From Algoriphagus vanfongensis DSM 17529 (GTDB taxonomy: Bacteria; Bacteroidota; Bacteroidia; Cytophagales; Cyclobacteriaceae): DNA of 64,000 nt. The stretch spans positions 166,094-230,093 of the forward strand of contig NZ_AUBX01000017.1 in the NCBI RefSeq assembly GCF_000429465.1, in the 5' to 3' direction. Positions 16,636 to 26,447 of the stretch are shown here, in pieces; the stretch's first letter is position 1, and every line of letters begins with the position of its first letter. The translations under genes and the position numbers were made by a program. The notes beneath the pieces were generated by a model. That model saw only the letters and a list, made by a program, of their open reading frames with translations. It had not been told where the DNA came from and searched no databases.

Positions 16636-17541
16636 ATGACAGCTTGGGAAAACTTCAACAAACTAGCGGAAACGGTAACGAATGAAATCATCGAAGGAAT
16701 CCAAAATGAAAATCTCACTTGGGAACAAGTTTGGGATCCAAAAAATGCCCCAAAAAACTATGCTTCAAATCGTCCTTATTTGGGGTTCAATGCGCTTTGG
16801 TTAGCTTGGGTGACTATATCCAAGAAATTCAACTATCCCTACTTTCTGACTTTCAAACAAGCGAAACAGCTTGGAGGAACTATCAGAAAGGGCCAAAAAG
16901 GGACTAAAGTGGTATTCTGGAAGATCTCCAAATACGTAAAAGGCCAAACCAGAAATGAAGCTGGAGAAGAGGAAGATCTATATGGAAGAAAGTTTACTCC
17001 ATTTATCTGGACAGTTTTCAACATCGACCAAATTGAAGGAATTGAATTTGCCATTAATGAAGCTTCTGAGAGGTTATTCACTCCAATTGAATCTTGTGAG
17101 CAGATTATTTCAGGATTTTCAGATTGTCCCAAAATTGTTCATTCTGGCGATGAAGCCTTTTACAGTCCTTCAGCTGATTATATCAATATGCCGAACAAGG
17201 AATCATTTAAAGGGGATGAACAATACTATTCTGTTTTATTTCATGAGGCAGTTCACTCAACCGGCCATACAAGCAGATTGGGCAGGTTTGACGAAAGACC
17301 TGCTTTGGTAGGATTTGGCTCTGTTGAATATTCAAAAGAAGAGTTGATTGCGGAAATGGGAGCTAGTTTCTTAAATGCTTATACTGGAATCAAAGATGCC
17401 AACTTCAAAAATTCCCTGGCTTACCTGAAAGGTTGGATGAAGCCGTTACAAGATGATCCAAAAATTCTCATCTATGCAGCCCAAAAAGCTCATCAAGCTG
17501 CAAATTATATTCTGGGAATTGAAATACAAGGGGAGGAGTAA
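16636..17541 (+). CDS. ArdC-like antirestriction protein with zincin domain
   Basis: A 301-residue protein. Residues 1-130 match the ArdC N-terminal domain, which binds single-stranded DNA (TAWENFNKLAE, RPYLGFNALWL, KQAKQLGGTIRKGQKGTKVV). Residues about 150-290 form an MPTase-PolyVal type metallopeptidase with HEAVH at 203-207. ArdC proteins enter recipient cells with conjugating DNA and protect it from restriction. Here the gene stands alone behind a long leader and ends in a terminator, as usual on Bacteroidota elements. The start ATG at 16636 gives the standard MTAWENF beginning. Confidence 0.9.
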   Translation: MTAWENFNKLAETVTNEIIEGIQNENLTWEQVWDPKNAPKNYASNRPYLGFNALWLAWVTISKKFNYPYFLTFKQAKQLGGTIRKGQKGTKVVFWKISKYVKGQTRNEAGEEEDLYGRKFTPFIWTVFNIDQIEGIEFAINEASERLFTPIESCEQIISGFSDCPKIVHSGDEAFYSPSADYINMPNKESFKGDEQYYSVLFHEAVHSTGHTSRLGRFDERPALVGFGSVEYSKEELIAEMGASFLNAYTGIKDANFKNSLAYLKGWMKPLQDDPKILIYAAQKAHQAANYILGIEIQGEE

Positions 17542-17556
17542 TCTTCCCTTTTTTTG
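17528..17556 (+). terminator. Terminator of the ArdC-like gene
   Basis: AAGGGGAGGA (17528-17537) pairs with TCTTCCCTTT (17542-17551) with two G-T wobbles around GTAA, followed by more T. It overlaps the stop codon of the gene. Confidence 0.75.
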
Positions 17557-17611
17557 TCAAAAAGTATTTTTGTAGTTTGAACTGTGGTTATTTAAAACCG
17601 TTAGATCTGAA

Positions 17612-17797
17612 ATGATGGAATCCGTACTAATTGTTACTTTATTACTTGGACTAGGGTTCTTGCTATCCTTGGTTCAGGAAGCACATTTGAAAAAGCCTTT
17701 TCTTTCTAAAAAGGGATTTCGGTTGGTCAGTTTTGCTTCATTCTGCTTATTCCTACTCGGATCTTTTGCTTCACTGAAGTTCCTTTTTGGAAACTAG
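17612..17797 (+). CDS. Small two-helix membrane protein, unknown
   Basis: A 61-residue hydrophobic protein (MMESVLIVTLLLGLGFLLSL... and a second helix FASFCLFLLGSFASLKFL). No family is recognised. It is convergent with the next small membrane gene and overlaps it by 4 bases. Both look like short orphan membrane proteins between the antirestriction gene and the metal-resistance cargo. Confidence 0.4.
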   Translation: MMESVLIVTLLLGLGFLLSLVQEAHLKKPFLSKKGFRLVSFASFCLFLLGSFASLKFLFGN

Positions 17798-18000
17798 AGC
17801 TTATCCAGAATTTCCCGAATTAGTTGCTCTTTGTCTAGCTCTTTTTTTCTTTTCGACCGCAAGCTGACTATATAGATTATCCAAATTCCCCAAGCAACAG
17901 CAAAAGGAGGAAAGGGATTTTCCGCGCCTAATGCCCCGATCATGGCAAAAAAGCTAATGAAAACGGTTCCTAAAAATTTGATTACTGACCACATAAGCAA
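17794..18000 (-). CDS. Small membrane protein, unknown
   Basis: A 68-residue protein with two hydrophobic segments (FLGTVFISFFAMIGALGA and FAVAWGIWIIYIVSL) and a charged tail (RSKRKKELDKEQLIREILDKL) that should lie in the cytoplasm. The tail is probably a short amphipathic helix. No family is recognised. It is convergent with the 61-residue membrane gene. Confidence 0.5.
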   Translation of the reverse strand: MLMWSVIKFLGTVFISFFAMIGALGAENPFPPFAVAWGIWIIYIVSLRSKRKKELDKEQLIREILDKL

Positions 18001-18197
18001 ATGGTTTTGTGAATAACTAATATACTAATTTGCTATTTGTCATCAAAATAGGTGAGTAATATTCGTATTGGGCTATAATAGGACAAATCTATATCTTCCA
18101 AATAGCACGTAACTCTATCTTCAAATTAGCAGTGCTATAAAGGCTTAATATTTTCCTGCAATAGCCTTGCACAACTTTATTTTATAGCTTTGTAAAT

Positions 18198-18590
18198 ATG
18201 AAACGGCTTGGAAGTAATTCATTTATTGTGCTACTCCTTTTGGGGATGTTGTCGATGAATTTGGATTTATGCTGTCAGATACAAAAGCTTCCCTTCTTGT
18301 TTTCACATTTTGGAGAGCATCAGAAGGAGCATGGTGATTCAGTATTAGACTTCGTCGTTGAAGATTACATAGATCACGGGAATGATAATACAGGTCATGA
18401 CGAAGAAAATCATGAGAATTTACCATTTCACGGAAATCATACCTGTTCCCACCCTTCAATCTATTTCTCCTCCATTGCTGAATTTGTAGTACCTCAGTCT
18501 TTTACTGAGAAGGTACAAGCAGAAAGCTATTATAATTTCCTTTTTACCTCACCGGTTTTAGGTGAACTTTTTCAGCCTCCTCGGGGCTAA
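18198..18590 (+). CDS. His-rich exported protein leading the metal-efflux operon
   Basis: A 130-residue protein with a signal-like N-terminus (LGSNSFIVLLLLGMLSMNLDL, followed by Cys-Cys) and a middle rich in His, Asp and Glu (HFGEHQKEHGD, DHGNDNTGHDEENHEN, HGNHTCSHP). The composition suggests periplasmic metal binding, in the manner of small sensors or buffers that precede RND metal pumps in Bacteroidota. It lies 132 bases before the pump gene on the same strand. A TATAGCTTTG box at 18183-18192 lies just before the start but without a well-spaced upstream box. Metal specificity cannot be told. Confidence 0.65.
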   Translation: MKRLGSNSFIVLLLLGMLSMNLDLCCQIQKLPFLFSHFGEHQKEHGDSVLDFVVEDYIDHGNDNTGHDEENHENLPFHGNHTCSHPSIYFSSIAEFVVPQSFTEKVQAESYYNFLFTSPVLGELFQPPRG

Positions 18591-18722
18591 TTCCCTCATT
18601 TCATTTCGTAGCAATTTATCCTGATCAGAATACTTGATATTCCTGTTTAGGATTGCTGTGAGTGCTTTTTTCTTTGGGCAAATCTGCCCACTTCCATTTT
18701 AATTCATAAAACTTAATTCCTT

Positions 18723-21700
18723 ATGCTGGATAATATAATCCGGTTCTCAGTTAAAAATAAACTGATAATCGGGCTACTTACCATAGGATTAGTCATTGTG
18801 GGCGGGTATTCACTTACCCAACTTCCCATTGATGCAGTTCCTGATATTACCAATAATCAAGTACAAGTAATCACTACTTCCCCGTCATTGGCGGCTGAAG
18901 AAGTAGAGCGTTTAATCACATTTCCCATCGAAATCACGATGGCCACTATTCCTGACATTGAAGAAATCAGAAGCTTTTCGCGTTTCGGGTTGTCAGTTGT
19001 TACCATTGTGTTTAAGGAGAATGTGGATGTCTATTGGGCCAGACAACAGGTAAATGAACGCATGTCCGAAGTCAAAGAACAAATACCTCCGGGGATAGGA
19101 GCTCCGGGGATGGCTCCGATTACCACAGGGTTAGGGGAAATTTACCAATATGTAGTTGGTGTAGAACCTGGCTATGAAGACAAATATGATGCACGTGAAC
19201 TTAGAACTATTCAGGATTGGATAGTCAGAAGGCAGCTACTTGGTACGCCAGGGGTAGCTGATGTGAGCAGCTTTGGAGGGTATCTCAAACAATATGAAAT
19301 CGCCATAGAGCCTGATCGGCTCAAATCTTTGAATGTATCAATTGCTGATATTTTCCAGGCGCTTGAAGATAATAATGAAAATACCGGTGGAGCCTATATT
19401 GAGAAGGATCTAACGGCTTTATTTATTCGAAGTGAAGGCTTGGTAGGTTCTTTTGAGGATATCAATAATATCCCCGTACGGGTAAATGAAAATGGGATTC
19501 CAGTTCTCATTAAAGATGTCGCAAAAGTACAGCTTGGTAATGCTGTGCGCTATGGGTCTACCACCAGGAATGGTGAAGGTGAAGTAGTCAGTGCGATTGT
19601 AATGATGCTGAAAGGTGAAAATTCGGCAGAGGTTATTGATAACGTCAAATCAAAAATCGAAGAAATTAAAGAAACATTGCCCGAAGGGGTGACTTTAGAG
19701 CCTTTTTTGGATCGATCCAAACTTGTGGACAATGCCATTGGCACAGTTAGTAAAAATCTGATTGAGGGCGCCTTGATTGTCATTTTTGTTTTGCTGCTTT
19801 TGCTTGGCAATTTGAGAGCAGGGCTGATAGTGGCTTCGGTAATTCCACTTGCCCTGCTTTTTGCTTTCTCACTCATGAATCTATTCGGGGTGTCTGGTAA
19901 CCTGATGAGTTTAGGGGCAATTGATTTTGGATTAATTGTAGATGGAGCCGTCATTATAGTTGAGGCAACCATGCATCATTTAGGTTTGGTGAAAAGGAAA
20001 ACAAAGCTGACACAGCTGGAGATGGACGAAGAGGTGTTTCTTTCTGCAAGTAAAATCCGAAATTCAGCTGCGTTTGGGGAGATTATAATTCTTATCGTAT
20101 ATCTACCAATTTTAGCATTGGTTGGAACTGAGGGTAAGATGTTCAGACCAATGGCGCAAACAGTGGCTTTTGCTATTCTTGGTGCATTTATACTCTCGCT
20201 TACTTACGTGCCCATGATCTCTGCACTTTTTCTAAGCAAGAAGATCAGTGACAAGCCTAATATTTCTGATAAAATCATGGGATTTTTCCATCGCTTCTAC
20301 GACCCTTCCATTCGATGGGCTATGCATCATAGGGGAATAGTCATTAGTGTAGCCTTGGTTTTATTGATTGTTTCAGGTTGGGTTTTTTCCCGTATGGGTG
20401 GAGAATTTATACCTACTCTGGAAGAGGGGGATTTTGCTGTGGAAACGCGGGTGGTCACTGGTTCTTCCCTTCAGAATACCATGAAGGCTACAACCCAGGC
20501 AGAGAAGATTCTTTTGGACCAATTTCCAGAGGTAGTGGAAGTTGTATCTAAAATCGGGGCAGGTGAAATTCCAACGGATCCCATGCCAGTTGAAGCTGCG
20601 GATATGATGATTGTCTTAAAGGATAAAAGTGAGTGGACTTCAGCTACCAACAGGGAAGATTTGGCAAATAAGATGTCTGAAGCTTTGGAAGTTTTGCCAG
20701 GGGTCAACTTTGGATTTCAACAACCCATACAAATGCGCTTCAATGAATTAATGTCTGGGGTGCGTCAGGATGTGGCTGTCAAAATTTATGGAGAAGACCT
20801 TGAAAAACTATCTGAATACGCCAACCAGATAGGACAGATAGCACGAGGTGTAGAAGGAGCGGAAGATATTTATATAGAGGAAGTGACGGGAGTGCCACAG
20901 ATAGTCATTGATTACAAAAGGGCTCAACTGGCTAAATATGGACTAAGTATAAAAGAAGTGAATCGGTCTATACAGGCAGCATTTGCAGGTGCTTCAGCCG
21001 GGAAGGTTTATGAGGGGGAAAAACGGTTTGATCTGGTAATAAGACTCGATCAGACTAAAAGAAATGATATTGAGGATGTTCAGAATCTTTTTATCGCCCG
21101 GGCTAACGGAGAGCAGATCCCGCTATACCAAGTAGCTGAAGTTTCAGTAAAAGAAGGCCCCTATCAAATCCAGCGGGATGATACCCAGCGGAGAATTGTA
21201 GTCGCATTCAATGTGAGAAATCGGGATGTAGAAAGCATAGTTAATGAAATAGAGACCAAAATTGAAAATGCTGTAACATTTGAAACGGGTTATTTTGTGA
21301 CATTCGGAGGCCAATTCGAAAATTTGGTTGAAGCTAAAGCCAGACTGGGGATTGCAGTTCCGCTGGCCTTGTTATTGATTTTTGTCTTGCTGTTCTTCAC
21401 ATTCGGTTCTATCAAACAGAGTATTTTGATCTTTACGGCTATCCCTCTTTCCGCCATCGGAGGGATTTTCGCTTTGACCTTACGGGGAATGCCTTTTAGT
21501 ATATCTGCAGGAATTGGGTTTATTGCACTGTTTGGCGTAGCTGTACTTAATGGTATAGTTCTGATTGCTGAATTTAACCACCTGAAAAAGGAAGGGGTCA
21601 CCGACATATTTGAAAGGATCTATTCGGGAACTAGAACCCGGTTAAGACCCGTAATTATGACTGCTTCCGTGGCATCTTTGGGCTTTTTGCCAATGGCACT

Positions 21701-23093
21701 TTCATCTTCAAGTGGAGCGGAAGTTCAAAAACCACTGGCTACCGTAGTGATCGGTGGACTGATCACGGCCACCATCCTGACTTTGGTTGTCTTACCTATA
21801 TTATACTATTATTTCGAAAGAGGTTTGAGAAGACCCAAAGGCACTGTAGGGTTACTGGTGATTGGATTCTTGGCCTTAGGAAATTTATCTTCCTATGCAC
21901 AAACTCCAATGCATGTTACCTCCCTGGATCAGGCAATAGAACTTGCTTTGGAAAACAATCCAAGTGTCAAAGCTGAAGGACTTAGATTGGAACAACAGCG
22001 GGCATTAAAAGGGGCAAGCTGGAATATTGGGAAAACAGCTGTGGACATGGAATATGGCCAGACAAACAGTGCCTTCACCAACGACAGCCGGTTTTCGGTT
22101 TCCCAGACTTTTGAGTTTCCGACCACCTATAGCCGACAAAATGGATTGGCTGAATCTAAAATAGTTTCTGGTGAGTTGGCAGTGGAGATGAGTAAAAATG
22201 AATTGATCAGATCCGTGAAATCCACTTGGTATGCGTTGTGGACTGCAAGGGAAAAAGGGAAATTACTTGCCAGGCAAGACAGTATTTATGACCGGTTTGC
22301 ATCTGCAGCTTCCTTGAGGTTTGAGTCTGGTGAAACCAATCTTTTGGAAAAGGCAACCGCAGAGACCCAGGTGGCTGAGATCCAGGCTATGATAGCTCAG
22401 AACAATGCCGATGTGGAGATCAATACCAAACGGTTGAGGATGCTTATCAATGCTGAAGTTACGATTGAGCCTGAAATGGGAGAATTGAAGGAAAATTCAC
22501 CTCAGCTTTCTCTGGACCAGAATAGTATCGCCGACAACCCTACATTAGCCTGGGTTCAGCAGCAAATTGCCATTGCAGAAAAGGAAAAGTCAGTCGAAAA
22601 ATCTCGGTTGATGCCGGACATCAAACTAGGGTATTTTAATCAGTCCTTCAATGGGCCAGGTCAAACCATGTCTGGAGACCCTGTAGTTTACAGCTCAAAA
22701 GACCGCTTTGATGGATTTCAGGTGGGTTTAGCCATTCCTATTTTCAGTTTGAAGTCACAATCAGCGATTATTAAATCAAAATCAATTCGGATTGCTGAAG
22801 CAGAGGAACAAGAAACAGCATTCACCAATGAGCTCGAAAACCGATTCACCTCTTTACTTCTCGAGTACCAAAAATTCCAGACCAGTTTGGATTTTTATGA
22901 AGATAGTGCTCTTCCTCAAGCAGAGCTTATCCTAAAACAATCCCAGAGAGGTTTCCAAAGTGGTGAAATTGGCTATGTGGAATACACACAAGGACTCAAT
23001 AGAAGCTTGAATGTGTACTTCAACTATCTGGATTTACTGGACAAATCCAATCAAACACTTATTCAAATCGAATTCTTATCGGGTATCAACTAA
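18723..23093 (+). CDS. CzcA/CusA-type RND metal efflux pump fused to a TolC-like channel
   Basis: A 1456-residue fusion. Residues 1-1035 are a complete heavy-metal RND transporter with twelve membrane helices; the proton-relay helix reads IDFGLIVDGAVIIVEATMHH, and the periplasmic GAGEIPTDPMPVEAADMMI segment resembles the CzcA/CusA group. Residues about 1041-1060 form an extra hydrophobic helix ending SSYAQ, which looks like the old signal peptide of an outer-membrane channel gene; residues about 1062-1456 are a TolC/CusC-like efflux protein. The pump expels metal from the periplasm or cytoplasm across both membranes with the adaptor encoded next. Such fusions occur in Bacteroidota. Cu versus Zn/Co/Cd specificity is unresolved. 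Confidence 0.9.
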   Translation: MLDNIIRFSVKNKLIIGLLTIGLVIVGGYSLTQLPIDAVPDITNNQVQVITTSPSLAAEEVERLITFPIEITMATIPDIEEIRSFSRFGLSVVTIVFKENVDVYWARQQVNERMSEVKEQIPPGIGAPGMAPITTGLGEIYQYVVGVEPGYEDKYDARELRTIQDWIVRRQLLGTPGVADVSSFGGYLKQYEIAIEPDRLKSLNVSIADIFQALEDNNENTGGAYIEKDLTALFIRSEGLVGSFEDINNIPVRVNENGIPVLIKDVAKVQLGNAVRYGSTTRNGEGEVVSAIVMMLKGENSAEVIDNVKSKIEEIKETLPEGVTLEPFLDRSKLVDNAIGTVSKNLIEGALIVIFVLLLLLGNLRAGLIVASVIPLALLFAFSLMNLFGVSGNLMSLGAIDFGLIVDGAVIIVEATMHHLGLVKRKTKLTQLEMDEEVFLSASKIRNSAAFGEIIILIVYLPILALVGTEGKMFRPMAQTVAFAILGAFILSLTYVPMISALFLSKKISDKPNISDKIMGFFHRFYDPSIRWAMHHRGIVISVALVLLIVSGWVFSRMGGEFIPTLEEGDFAVETRVVTGSSLQNTMKATTQAEKILLDQFPEVVEVVSKIGAGEIPTDPMPVEAADMMIVLKDKSEWTSATNREDLANKMSEALEVLPGVNFGFQQPIQMRFNELMSGVRQDVAVKIYGEDLEKLSEYANQIGQIARGVEGAEDIYIEEVTGVPQIVIDYKRAQLAKYGLSIKEVNRSIQAAFAGASAGKVYEGEKRFDLVIRLDQTKRNDIEDVQNLFIARANGEQIPLYQVAEVSVKEGPYQIQRDDTQRRIVVAFNVRNRDVESIVNEIETKIENAVTFETGYFVTFGGQFENLVEAKARLGIAVPLALLLIFVLLFFTFGSIKQSILIFTAIPLSAIGGIFALTLRGMPFSISAGIGFIALFGVAVLNGIVLIAEFNHLKKEGVTDIFERIYSGTRTRLRPVIMTASVASLGFLPMALSSSSGAEVQKPLATVVIGGLITATILTLVVLPILYYYFERGLRRPKGTVGLLVIGFLALGNLSSYAQTPMHVTSLDQAIELALENNPSVKAEGLRLEQQRALKGASWNIGKTAVDMEYGQTNSAFTNDSRFSVSQTFEFPTTYSRQNGLAESKIVSGELAVEMSKNELIRSVKSTWYALWTAREKGKLLARQDSIYDRFASAASLRFESGETNLLEKATAETQVAEIQAMIAQNNADVEINTKRLRMLINAEVTIEPEMGELKENSPQLSLDQNSIADNPTLAWVQQQIAIAEKEKSVEKSRLMPDIKLGYFNQSFNGPGQTMSGDPVVYSSKDRFDGFQVGLAIPIFSLKSQSAIIKSKSIRIAEAEEQETAFTNELENRFTSLLLEYQKFQTSLDFYEDSALPQAELILKQSQRGFQSGEIGYVEYTQGLNRSLNVYFNYLDLLDKSNQTLIQIEFLSGIN

Positions 23094-23203
23094 AACCGAT
23101 CAAACGGAAATAATATGAAATCAAGCATGAATAAAAAGTCAGATTCTAAGGTGATTAAGGAATGCGAGATTCATATAACCATAGCAAATCAAACTATAAA
23201 CAG

Positions 23204-24394
23204 ATGAAAAAATATATCATAAATAGTCTCTTCACATTACTTGTTCTTGGAATTGCCACGTCCTGTGGGTCTAAGGTTGAAAGCATTGAAATTCAGGGGG
23301 ATCATGAGGAAAATGAATCCAGGGTCGAACTGAGTCAGGCACAATTTGATGTCACCGGGATTGAGCTAGGCAAGCTGGAATTTAGGGAAATTGGCAGCGA
23401 ACTGATGGTCAACGGGGTGATAGACGTTCCGCCTCAAAATAATATTTCCATCACAATGCCTTATGGGGGATTTGTGAAGAATACTACACTCCTTCCTGGG
23501 GATGAAGTGAAAAAAGGCCAACTACTCGTGACAATAGAAAATCCTGAATTCATTCAGTTTCAACAGGATTATTTGGAAAGCCTGGCAAACAGTTCCTTTC
23601 TGAAGTCTGAATATGAACGCCAGGAGAAATTGTACAGTGAGCAAGTGGCATCCGGAAAGACATTTGAAGAATCCAAAAGTAATTTTCTGGCCAATGAAGC
23701 TAGAATCAGAACCTCCAAAGCCAAGTTGACCATGATTGGCTTTGATCCGGAGAAAGTGGAGTCCGGGGAAATCAAATCTGTCGTGAATATTTACTCTCCT
23801 GTGGCTGGAGCTGTGCTGGATGTATATACCAATATTGGCAAATATGTAAACCCACAGGATGTAATCATGGATTTAACGAATTCAGATGATCTCCATGTGG
23901 AGCTTTCTGTCTATGAAAATGACATCCCAAAAATCAAGAAAGATCAGCGCATCAAATTCAATCTCGCCAATACGAATGATGAATGGAGAGAAGCCCATGT
24001 GTTTTTGGTTGGTAAGGGAGTTCGAAAAGATAGGTCGGTGACTGTTCATGGGCATTTTGACAGTAAAAACACCGATTTGCTCCCAGGGATGTATGTGACA
24101 GCAAAAATAGAAACTGCAAGCGAAGAAGTCTTGGTAGCACCAGATGATGCGGTGGTAAGATTTGGGGAGAAGCATTTCATTTTTTCTTACTTGGGGCAAC
24201 GGGACGAGAATGGAGAGCCCGCATATGACTATGAAATGATAGAAGTAGAAATGGGTAATAAGGAGGACGGATTTACGCAGGTGACCCTTTTGGATTCCAG
24301 TCTTGTCTATCAGGATATTAAACTGGTGACAAAGGGAGCATTTACCTTACTTTCAAAGGCAAAGAATAGTGAAGAAGAAGGCGGGCACCATTAA
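23204..24394 (+). CDS. RND efflux periplasmic adaptor lipoprotein (CusB/CzcB-like)
   Basis: About 396 residues, starting MKKYIINSLFTLLVLGIATSC, a lipoprotein signal with the lipid-bearing Cys at residue 21. A longer frame starts at 23162, but the ATG at 23204 fits the signal peptide better. The membrane-fusion protein order is visible: barrel-sandwich strands (SITMPYGGFVKN, VVNIYSPVAGAVLDV), a helical hairpin between them (QQDYLESLANSSF...ANEARIRTSKAKL), then beta-barrel (VYENDIPKIKKDQRIKF). It bridges the RND pump and the channel domain. It lies 110 bases after the pump and 47 before a P-type ATPase, in one efflux operon. Confidence 0.9.
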   Translation: MKKYIINSLFTLLVLGIATSCGSKVESIEIQGDHEENESRVELSQAQFDVTGIELGKLEFREIGSELMVNGVIDVPPQNNISITMPYGGFVKNTTLLPGDEVKKGQLLVTIENPEFIQFQQDYLESLANSSFLKSEYERQEKLYSEQVASGKTFEESKSNFLANEARIRTSKAKLTMIGFDPEKVESGEIKSVVNIYSPVAGAVLDVYTNIGKYVNPQDVIMDLTNSDDLHVELSVYENDIPKIKKDQRIKFNLANTNDEWREAHVFLVGKGVRKDRSVTVHGHFDSKNTDLLPGMYVTAKIETASEEVLVAPDDAVVRFGEKHFIFSYLGQRDENGEPAYDYEMIEVEMGNKEDGFTQVTLLDSSLVYQDIKLVTKGAFTLLSKAKNSEEEGGHH

Positions 24395-24441
24395 TCATTT
24401 TGTGAAAAACACTACTAACATGAAACTTAAATAGAAAACCT

Positions 24442-26406
24442 ATGGAACAGGAAAAAGTGGAACACTCTGGGATATTCGGAAAGAATAGTGAATTGATTTT
24501 CTCCATTTGCTGTGGAGCTCTTTTGGGAATTGGGTTTGGCCTGAGTTTTTTAGAAGATGTGCCTCAATGGGTAAGTCTTGCCATGTATATAGGAGCCTAT
24601 TTTTTTGGGGGCTTCTATACCGCGAAAGAGGCGATAGAAACCATATTAAAGGGAGGTTTTGAAATTGATTTTCTCATGTTGGTCGCAGCCATAGGTGCTG
24701 CGATCCTGGGAGAATGGGCAGAAGGTGCATTGTTGCTGTTTCTATTTAGTCTTGGGCATTCATTGGAACATTACGCTATGGGAAAAGCGCATAAGTCCAT
24801 TGAATCACTTGCAACTCTTGCACCAAAAACCGCCTTAAAGAAAACTGAAGGCAGTTCGGTGCAAGTGGGAATTGAAGAGTTGGAGGTCGATGATATCATC
24901 ATTGTTAAGCCTAATTCCAGAATTGCGGCAGATGGGGTTATTGTAAAGGGAAGTAGTGCTGTGGATCAATCTCCTATTACTGGAGAAAGTATACCTGTGG
25001 ACAAGGAAGCTATAAAAGAACAGGATGAACAGCATATTTCCCTAGATAATGTGCCTCAGGAAAACAGGGCATATTCAGGAACGATCAACGGAAACGGCAC
25101 CTTGGAAATTAAGGTGTTGAAAATTGCAGAAGACTCTACTGTTGCCAGGTTAATTACCTTAGTCAATGAAGCCAAAGCGCAGAAATCACCCACTCAGCTG
25201 CTGACCGATAAATTTGAGAAGTATTTTGTCCCATCGGTTCTGGTATTGGTAGTACTACTGTGCTTTGCCTTTTTGGTGTTGGATGAGCCTTTTAGTGATA
25301 GTTTTTATCGCGCAATGGCAGTTTTGGTGGCAGCAAGTCCGTGTGCGCTAGCAATTGCAACACCTAGTGCGGTATTGAGTGGCGTTGCCCGGGCAGCAAA
25401 AAAAGGAGTTTTGATTAAGGGAGGAAGACCACTGGAAGATTTGGGTGTTCTAACCGCAATTGCATTTGATAAAACGGGAACTTTGACAGAGGGAAAACCA
25501 AAAATCACAGAGGTAATCGCATGGAATAGTATTTCAGAAGACGAGTTGCTGGGAACCGCAGTTGCGGTGGAAGGGCTAAGTGATCACCCCTTGGCCAAAG
25601 CCGTGGTGAGAGACGGTAAAGAAAGGATGGAAGGAAAGGAAATCCCAGAGGCGGATTCATTGGAAGCCGTACTTGGCAAGGGCATAAAGGCAAATGTGGG
25701 AGCAGATAAAATTTATATTGGCAATCTGGATTTGTACGAAGCGCTGGATGATAACAAACCCTCACAAGAAATTATCGAGAAAATAGAATCTTTGGAATCC
25801 AATGGGAACACAACCATACTGGTGAGGAAAAACGATACTTATATTGGTATCATCGGGTTAATGGATACTCCAAGAGCTGCGGCAAAGTCCACCCTTGCGG
25901 CGCTCAAGGAAATTGGGATTAAAAAGATGATTATGCTCAGCGGGGACAATCAGAAAGTAGCAGATGCAATAGCCCAAGAGGTTGGACTGACGGGGGCAAA
26001 AGGAAGTCTGTTGCCTGAAGAAAAGGTTGAGGCTATCAAGCAATTAAAGCAGTCAGAATCCAAGATAGCTATGGTAGGTGATGGGGTGAATGATGCTCCG
26101 GCTATGGCAGCTAGTACTGTTGGTATTGCAATGGGGGCAGCAGGGTCTGATGTAGCTCTGGAGACTGCCGATATAGCTTTAATGGCTGATAAGTTGGAAA
26201 TATTACCTTTTGCAATTGGACTGAGTAGAAAGGCTAAAGGGATTATCAAACAAAATCTGTGGATCAGTTTAGGTGTAGTGGGACTTTTAATACCTGCTAC
26301 AATTTTTGGATTCGCATCTATTGGAGTTGCTGTATTGATTCATGAAGGTTCTACCATTGTAGTTGTAGTAAATGCATTGAGACTGCTTGGCTACGAAAGG
26401 AATTGA
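24442..26406 (+). CDS. P1B-4-type heavy-metal P-type ATPase (SPC motif)
   Basis: A 654-residue inner-membrane ATPase. It has no N-terminal CxxC metal domain. Diagnostic residues: TGES in the actuator, SPC at 299-301 in the metal-binding helix, DKTGT with the phosphorylated D343, and HEGST at 634-638 in the last helix. SPC plus HEG(S/G)T defines the P1B-4 group, which exports Co, Fe(II), Zn or Cd rather than copper. It follows the adaptor gene by 47 bases. Cytoplasmic export by this ATPase followed by RND expulsion from the periplasm makes a two-step route; the actual metal is inference. Confidence 0.9.
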   Translation: MEQEKVEHSGIFGKNSELIFSICCGALLGIGFGLSFLEDVPQWVSLAMYIGAYFFGGFYTAKEAIETILKGGFEIDFLMLVAAIGAAILGEWAEGALLLFLFSLGHSLEHYAMGKAHKSIESLATLAPKTALKKTEGSSVQVGIEELEVDDIIIVKPNSRIAADGVIVKGSSAVDQSPITGESIPVDKEAIKEQDEQHISLDNVPQENRAYSGTINGNGTLEIKVLKIAEDSTVARLITLVNEAKAQKSPTQLLTDKFEKYFVPSVLVLVVLLCFAFLVLDEPFSDSFYRAMAVLVAASPCALAIATPSAVLSGVARAAKKGVLIKGGRPLEDLGVLTAIAFDKTGTLTEGKPKITEVIAWNSISEDELLGTAVAVEGLSDHPLAKAVVRDGKERMEGKEIPEADSLEAVLGKGIKANVGADKIYIGNLDLYEALDDNKPSQEIIEKIESLESNGNTTILVRKNDTYIGIIGLMDTPRAAAKSTLAALKEIGIKKMIMLSGDNQKVADAIAQEVGLTGAKGSLLPEEKVEAIKQLKQSESKIAMVGDGVNDAPAMAASTVGIAMGAAGSDVALETADIALMADKLEILPFAIGLSRKAKGIIKQNLWISLGVVGLLIPATIFGFASIGVAVLIHEGSTIVVVVNALRLLGYERN

Positions 26407-26447
26407 TAGTATTGAATGAATGAGCAGCCGTTTACTTATTTTACTAA

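Noticed and set aside
16398..16685. 95-codon frame upstream of the ArdC-like gene
   Set aside because: Overlaps the ArdC-like gene in another frame, composition and sequence are not protein-like.
18167..18192. TTG and TATAGCTTTG as a promoter before the His-rich gene
   Set aside because: Spacing is only about 15 bases and the box is too close to the start codon; only the downstream box fits.
19550..19972. 140-codon frame on the - strand inside the RND pump
   Set aside because: Shadow of a strongly conserved pump sequence in another frame.
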